Below are positions 61,047 through 64,000 of a stretch of 64,000 bases of DNA, one piece after another. A model generated the notes under the pieces. It was not told where the DNA came from and made no database searches. It was given only the letters and a program-made list of their open reading frames with translations. Numbering within the stretch: the stretch's first letter is position 1; every line of letters begins with the position of its first letter. A program made the position numbers and the translations under genes. Source of the stretch: Curtobacterium flaccumfaciens (GTDB lineage Bacteria > Actinomycetota > Actinomycetes > Actinomycetales > Microbacteriaceae); NCBI GenBank assembly GCA_029689965.1, contig CP121450.1:1674001-1738000 (forward strand), given 5' to 3'.

Positions 61047-62540
61047 ATGAATCAACTGACCTACCAACTTCTCGCCGATGTCGCGGACGGTCTGGGCACG
61101 GACCTCTACGGATGGCACACGGCTATGGCCTCCCGCACCGGCGAGGACGACGCGACAACGCGCTCCCGTGTCCTCGGCTACATCCGGGCATCGGTCGAGC
61201 AGGACGTCATGGGACTCGGGTCGCTCGAACCCGATGAGGATGGTCGCGGGAGGTGGTCGAACTGGGACGGGTCGGTGACGGAGCGTCTTGAGCGAGCTGA
61301 CGCACGATACGGCACGACCGGCACCCTCTGGAACGTTTTCGCGACCGACACCCCTCGTGGGATGGCTCTCTACGAGGCCGAGCGGACCCGCCGCAGAGCA
61401 GCGGGCATCGATCCGGATGCACACGTGGGCCATTACTTCGAAGGGATCTGGGACGTCGACGGCAACGTCATCGAGGAGCACGGGACGAGATCGTTGTCTG
61501 ACTCCGGCCTCGAGTACATCCTGTTCCCCGCCGAAGAGGTCCGCGCCATGCCGGACGGGTCCATCGCCGCGATGCGCGAGCCGCTGCCCGGCCACGAGGC
61601 CTACATCGACGTCATCCCTCCCGTCGACGCCGAGGATCCCAGGGTGCAGCGCCGCAGCGTCCGTCGCAACGGCGGGTTGCCGCCGAGCAACGAGCCAGCG
61701 CCCCGGACTCCCGAGGAACAGCTGCTCCTCGAACTCACGGAGTTCAACCGGAACGGGTGCGCGACCGACCTCCGCGCGCTGCACCGCATGGCGCGGACCG
61801 ACCACGAGCCCGACGGCGCCCGCGCCCGGGCGATGGCGCTGCGGACCGTCGAGGTCGGCATCCGTCGGGGGCTCCTGACGAGCGGGATGTTCGTCCGTGC
61901 CGGTTCGGAGCTCGCGTTCGTCGAACCCGAGCGGAGCGCCATGGACCGGATCGCGACCGTTCGGCACCGCTACGTCAGCGCGCCGCAGGCCGGTGAGTCC
62001 GACGGCGACCTCGCGAACTCGGTGTGGTTGATGAACACGACGGACGGCGAGCGGTACGCGCGGACGCACAGCGCCGAGCCGGACGGGGACGACCAAGCGC
62101 GCGATGCCGGGCCGACGACGACCCCGAGCGCGCCCGCGGTCGTCGTGCGCTCCTCGATCGACGAATGGGATGACAAGAACCACGAGCTGCTCGCGGACAA
62201 CGTCTTCGAGGAGCTCCGCAACGGCTGGCTCTCGTGGGACAAGGGCATCGAGGACGAAGCGCTCAGGAACATCGCGTGGGGGATCGCTGCCGAGATCGTG
62301 TACGCGTTCGACGTTCGGTGGTCGCCGGACTGGGTCGTCGAGGGCCATCCGCACCGGTGGCACGACGACGGTTGGCACGCCCGGTGCAACGACTGCCTCG
62401 ACGAGAGTCCCGCCGAGCCCGACGAGGCAGTGGCGTACGCCTGGTTCGCAGACCACCGTCCCGTTGCGCACGGCGACACCGCACCGCCGTTCCGACCATC
62501 ACCGCCACCGATCGCCGTCCCGATGGCGGATGCAGACTGA
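61047..62540 (+). CDS. Probable immunity protein with three related modules
   Basis: 497 residues, intact, soluble and acidic. Module 1 (about 1-140): LTYQLLADVADGLGTDLYGW, RSRVLGYIRASVEQDVMGLG, VTERLERADARYG, WNVFATDTPRGMALYE. Module 2 (about 228-340): LLLELTEFNRNGCATDLRAL, MALRTVEVGIRRGLLTSG, VWLMNTTDGERYART. Module 3 (about 374-460): ELLADNVFEELRNGWLSW, EALRNIAWGIAAEIVYAFD. The recurring plan is helix, Leu/Val-rich helix ending in G, then W-x-x-N/F-x-T. Large modular cytoplasmic proteins placed right after a toxin gene are typical of immunity genes. Not recognised as a named family. Confidence 0.55.
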   Translation: MNQLTYQLLADVADGLGTDLYGWHTAMASRTGEDDATTRSRVLGYIRASVEQDVMGLGSLEPDEDGRGRWSNWDGSVTERLERADARYGTTGTLWNVFATDTPRGMALYEAERTRRRAAGIDPDAHVGHYFEGIWDVDGNVIEEHGTRSLSDSGLEYILFPAEEVRAMPDGSIAAMREPLPGHEAYIDVIPPVDAEDPRVQRRSVRRNGGLPPSNEPAPRTPEEQLLLELTEFNRNGCATDLRALHRMARTDHEPDGARARAMALRTVEVGIRRGLLTSGMFVRAGSELAFVEPERSAMDRIATVRHRYVSAPQAGESDGDLANSVWLMNTTDGERYARTHSAEPDGDDQARDAGPTTTPSAPAVVVRSSIDEWDDKNHELLADNVFEELRNGWLSWDKGIEDEALRNIAWGIAAEIVYAFDVRWSPDWVVEGHPHRWHDDGWHARCNDCLDESPAEPDEAVAYAWFADHRPVAHGDTAPPFRPSPPPIAVPMADAD

Positions 62541-62548
62541 CGATCGCG

Positions 62549-63067
62549 TCAGGCGAGGGGCAGGCGCATCAGCGTCAGGTCGAGCCACCGGTCGAACTTC
62601 CGTCCGACCTCGGGCACGACGGCCACGGTGGTGAAGCCGAGCCGCTCGTGCAGGGCGATCGACCCCGTGTTGGTGCTGCAGATCCCAGCGATCATCACAT
62701 GCCGCCCCTCGGCCGTCGCACGCTCGACCAGGGCGCCCATCAGGGTCGTGGCGATGCCCCGTCCGCGGAACGCCTCGACGACGTAGACGCTGTGCTCGAC
62801 GGTCAGCCGGTACCCCTGGTGCGGCCGCCACTGCGAGTACGTGGCGTACCCGGCGACCCTCCCGTCGACCTCGGCGACGATGACCGGGTAGCCGTCGGCT
62901 TGGCGATCGGCGAGCCAACCGTCGAAGTACGAGCGCGGGTGTGGGTCCTCCTGCCAGATGGCGGTGGAGTGCAGGACAGCGTCGACGTGCAGCGCGTGCA
63001 CGACGTCAAGGTCGGCGGGCGTGCAGTCGCGGACCACGACGCCGTTCGTCGCATATGCTGTCGTCAT
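62549..63067 (-). CDS. GNAT-family N-acetyltransferase (phosphinothricin acetyltransferase-like)
   Basis: 172 residues, intact. VRDCTPADLDVVHALHVDAVLHSTAIWQEDP, HSVYVVEAFRGRGIATTLMGALVERATAEG (acetyl-CoA loop RGRGIA) and NTGSIALHERLGFTTVAVVPEVGRKFDRWLDLTLM match the Pat/YncA/MddA group that acetylates phosphinothricin or methionine sulfoximine-type amines. Its ATG shares a CATG with the divergent XRE gene. Confidence 0.9.
   Translation of the reverse strand: MTTAYATNGVVVRDCTPADLDVVHALHVDAVLHSTAIWQEDPHPRSYFDGWLADRQADGYPVIVAEVDGRVAGYATYSQWRPHQGYRLTVEHSVYVVEAFRGRGIATTLMGALVERATAEGRHVMIAGICSTNTGSIALHERLGFTTVAVVPEVGRKFDRWLDLTLMRLPLA
63054..63059 (+). promoter_or_regulatory. -10 box of the XRE-cupin gene, inside the GNAT gene
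   Basis: TATGCT, 6 bases before the ATG at 63066. It lies within the first codons of the GNAT gene on the other strand. Confidence 0.55.
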
Positions 63068-63695
63068 GTCTCACATCGTAGACGCACCTGTGGTGGGAGC
63101 GGAACCCGAGGACGACGCCGACCAGCAACGACTCGGCGAACGCCTGCAGCGCCTCCGCACCGAGCGGAAGTGGAGCCTCACCGAGCTCGCGGAGGAGTCC
63201 GGCGTATCCCGGGCCATGATCAACCGCGTCGAGCGCGGGGTGTCCAGCCCGACGGCGACCGTCCTCGGCCGCCTGTCGGGAGCGTTCGGGCTCACGATCT
63301 CAAAGCTCCTCGACGAGGCGCTCGACCACGAGGTGCCTCGGGGAGCCGATCCCGACGAGGCGCGCGGCGTCCAGCGCGGGGCGACCGCCGACTCCTGGAC
63401 CGATCCCGACACCGGGTACCGGCGCCGTCCCGTCTCGAGTGCGGCGTTCCCCGCGGACGTGACCGAGGTGCGCCTCCCGGCCGGCCGCGAAGTGGCCTAC
63501 CCGGCGTCCGCGTACGCGTTCCTGCGGCACTGCATCTGGGTGGTCGACGGCGTGCTCGAGATCGTCGTCGGCGGCGAGCCGACGCGGCTCGCCGCGGGGG
63601 ACCGGATCGAGCTCGGCGAGCCGGCGGACGTCGTGTACCGCAATCCGGGTGAGGACCCCACGCGGTACGTGGTCGTCGTGGTCCGCGGCCAGTGA
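63066..63695 (+). CDS. XRE-cupin transcriptional regulator
   Basis: 209 residues, intact. HTH_3 domain: LGERLQRLRTERKWSLTELAEESGVSRAMINRVERGVSSPTATVLGRLSGAFGLTISKLL. C-terminal cupin: VTEVRLPAGREVAYPASAYAFLRHCIWVVDGVLEIVVGGEPTRLAAGDRIELGEPADVVYRNPG. The cupin probably senses a small molecule. Divergent from and start-overlapping with the GNAT gene, whose substrate it may sense. Confidence 0.93.
   Translation: MSHIVDAPVVGAEPEDDADQQRLGERLQRLRTERKWSLTELAEESGVSRAMINRVERGVSSPTATVLGRLSGAFGLTISKLLDEALDHEVPRGADPDEARGVQRGATADSWTDPDTGYRRRPVSSAAFPADVTEVRLPAGREVAYPASAYAFLRHCIWVVDGVLEIVVGGEPTRLAAGDRIELGEPADVVYRNPGEDPTRYVVVVVRGQ
63075..63080 (-). promoter_or_regulatory. -10 box of the GNAT gene, inside the XRE gene
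   Basis: TACGAT on the minus strand, 7 bases before the GNAT ATG, within codons 4-5 of the XRE gene. Confidence 0.5.
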
Positions 63696-63727
63696 CGCGA
63701 GCGTCCGGACCGGCTCCCGCGCGGGAA

Positions 63728-63733
63728 TAGGAT
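63728..63733 (+). promoter_or_regulatory. -10 box of rpiB
   Basis: TAGGAT, 7 bases before the ATG; leaderless arrangement. Confidence 0.55.
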
Positions 63734-63740
63734 CGGTCCC

Positions 63741-64000
63741 ATGCGCATCCACCTCGGAACGGACCACGCCGGCCTCGAGTTCAACAAGACCCTCGCGACG
63801 CACCTCACCGAAGCAGGGCACGAGGTGGTGGACCACGGTCCGACCGAGTACGACGCGCTCGACGACTACCCCTCGTTCTGCATCAACGCCGCCCACGCCG
63901 TCGTGGTGGACCAGCGCGCGGGCGTCGAGGCCCTCGGCGTCGTGTTCGGTGGTTCCGGCAACGGGGAGCAGATCGCGGCGAACAAGGTCGAGGGCATCCG
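63741..64000 (+). CDS. rpiB: Ribose-5-phosphate isomerase B, 3' end outside window
   Basis: First 86 residues. RIHLGTDHAGLEFNKTLATHLTEAGHEVVDHGP and GVVFGGSGNGEQIAANKVEGI are the RpiB/LacAB motifs; the GSGNGEQ loop binds the sugar phosphate. Interconverts ribose 5-phosphate and ribulose 5-phosphate in the pentose phosphate pathway. Confidence 0.97.
   Translation, partial: MRIHLGTDHAGLEFNKTLATHLTEAGHEVVDHGPTEYDALDDYPSFCINAAHAVVVDQRAGVEALGVVFGGSGNGEQIAANKVEGI

Noticed and set aside
59369..62540. Prophage or integrative element
   Set aside because: No integrase, phage structural gene or attachment repeat is visible; base composition is like the neighbours.

Overview
The window is high-GC, densely coding DNA from an actinobacterium. 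Mycothiol-type enzymes, a class F sortase, an actinobacterial glgX-treY-treZ operon, leaderless -10 boxes and the overall protein types point to Microbacteriaceae, most likely Curtobacterium or a close relative. It looks like ordinary chromosome: two tRNAs (His, Arg), no rRNA, no insertion sequence, no prophage and no CRISPR array. The sequence carries at least 50 single-gene frameshifts, mostly one-base losses in G or C runs. They hit housekeeping genes (orn, ettA, pepN, neuB) and even a tRNA acceptor stem, so they look like consensus errors rather than real pseudogenes. I therefore annotate the repaired gene spans.

Layout. 1-8.2 kb: acyl-CoA ligase (cut by the window edge), MpaB-like oxygenase, a DinB-like/aldo-keto reductase pair, YceI under a palindromic operator, an AbiEi/DUF559 protein, a second aldo-keto reductase. 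8.4-16.5 kb: a co-directional surface-polysaccharide block (GtrA, CESA-like GT2, GT39, DUF4397 secreted protein, GH8, class F sortase, DPM1-like GT2). 16.8-23.3 kb: glgX-treY-treZ, converting glycogen or maltodextrin to trehalose, joined by 4-base overlaps. 23.4-27.9 kb: a GerW-like protein, then a TPP riboswitch controlling an ECF-type thiamine-precursor transporter (ykoE, ykoD, ykoC) and a P-loop kinase. 27.9-32.2 kb: MHS-type transporter, and divergently a flavin monooxygenase/acyl-CoA dehydrogenase pair. 32.5-38.9 kb: zincin, SGNH acyltransferase, tRNA-His, oligoribonuclease, MarR-MFS pair, small proteins. 38.9-44.3 kb: nonulosonic (sialic-like) acid genes neuA, neuB and a DUF6716-like glycosyltransferase, divergent from a large GT39. 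44.3-59.3 kb: P-loop protein, tRNA-Arg, membrane protein, MsrA, SSB, EttA, two thioesterases, SDR, truncated haemoglobin with MscS, PepN, mycothiol-type DsbA protein. 59.3-62.5 kb: a probable type VII-secretion-like toxin/immunity cassette. 62.5-64 kb: GNAT and XRE-cupin genes whose start codons overlap head to head, then rpiB, cut by the window end.

Between genes lie four families of short dispersed repeats. Family 1 is a 30-48 bp palindrome placed just after stop codons, probably a terminator. Family 2 is a ~58 bp element with terminal inverted repeats. Family 3 is a ~59 bp GAGTCTCGG/GCGACAAGTCTCG element. Family 4 is a repeated copy of the tesB 3' end. Many genes have a TANNNT box 6-7 bases before the start codon, indicating leaderless transcripts. 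The parts I find most novel are the toxin cassette with its three-module immunity protein and duplicated immunity start, and the repeat families.
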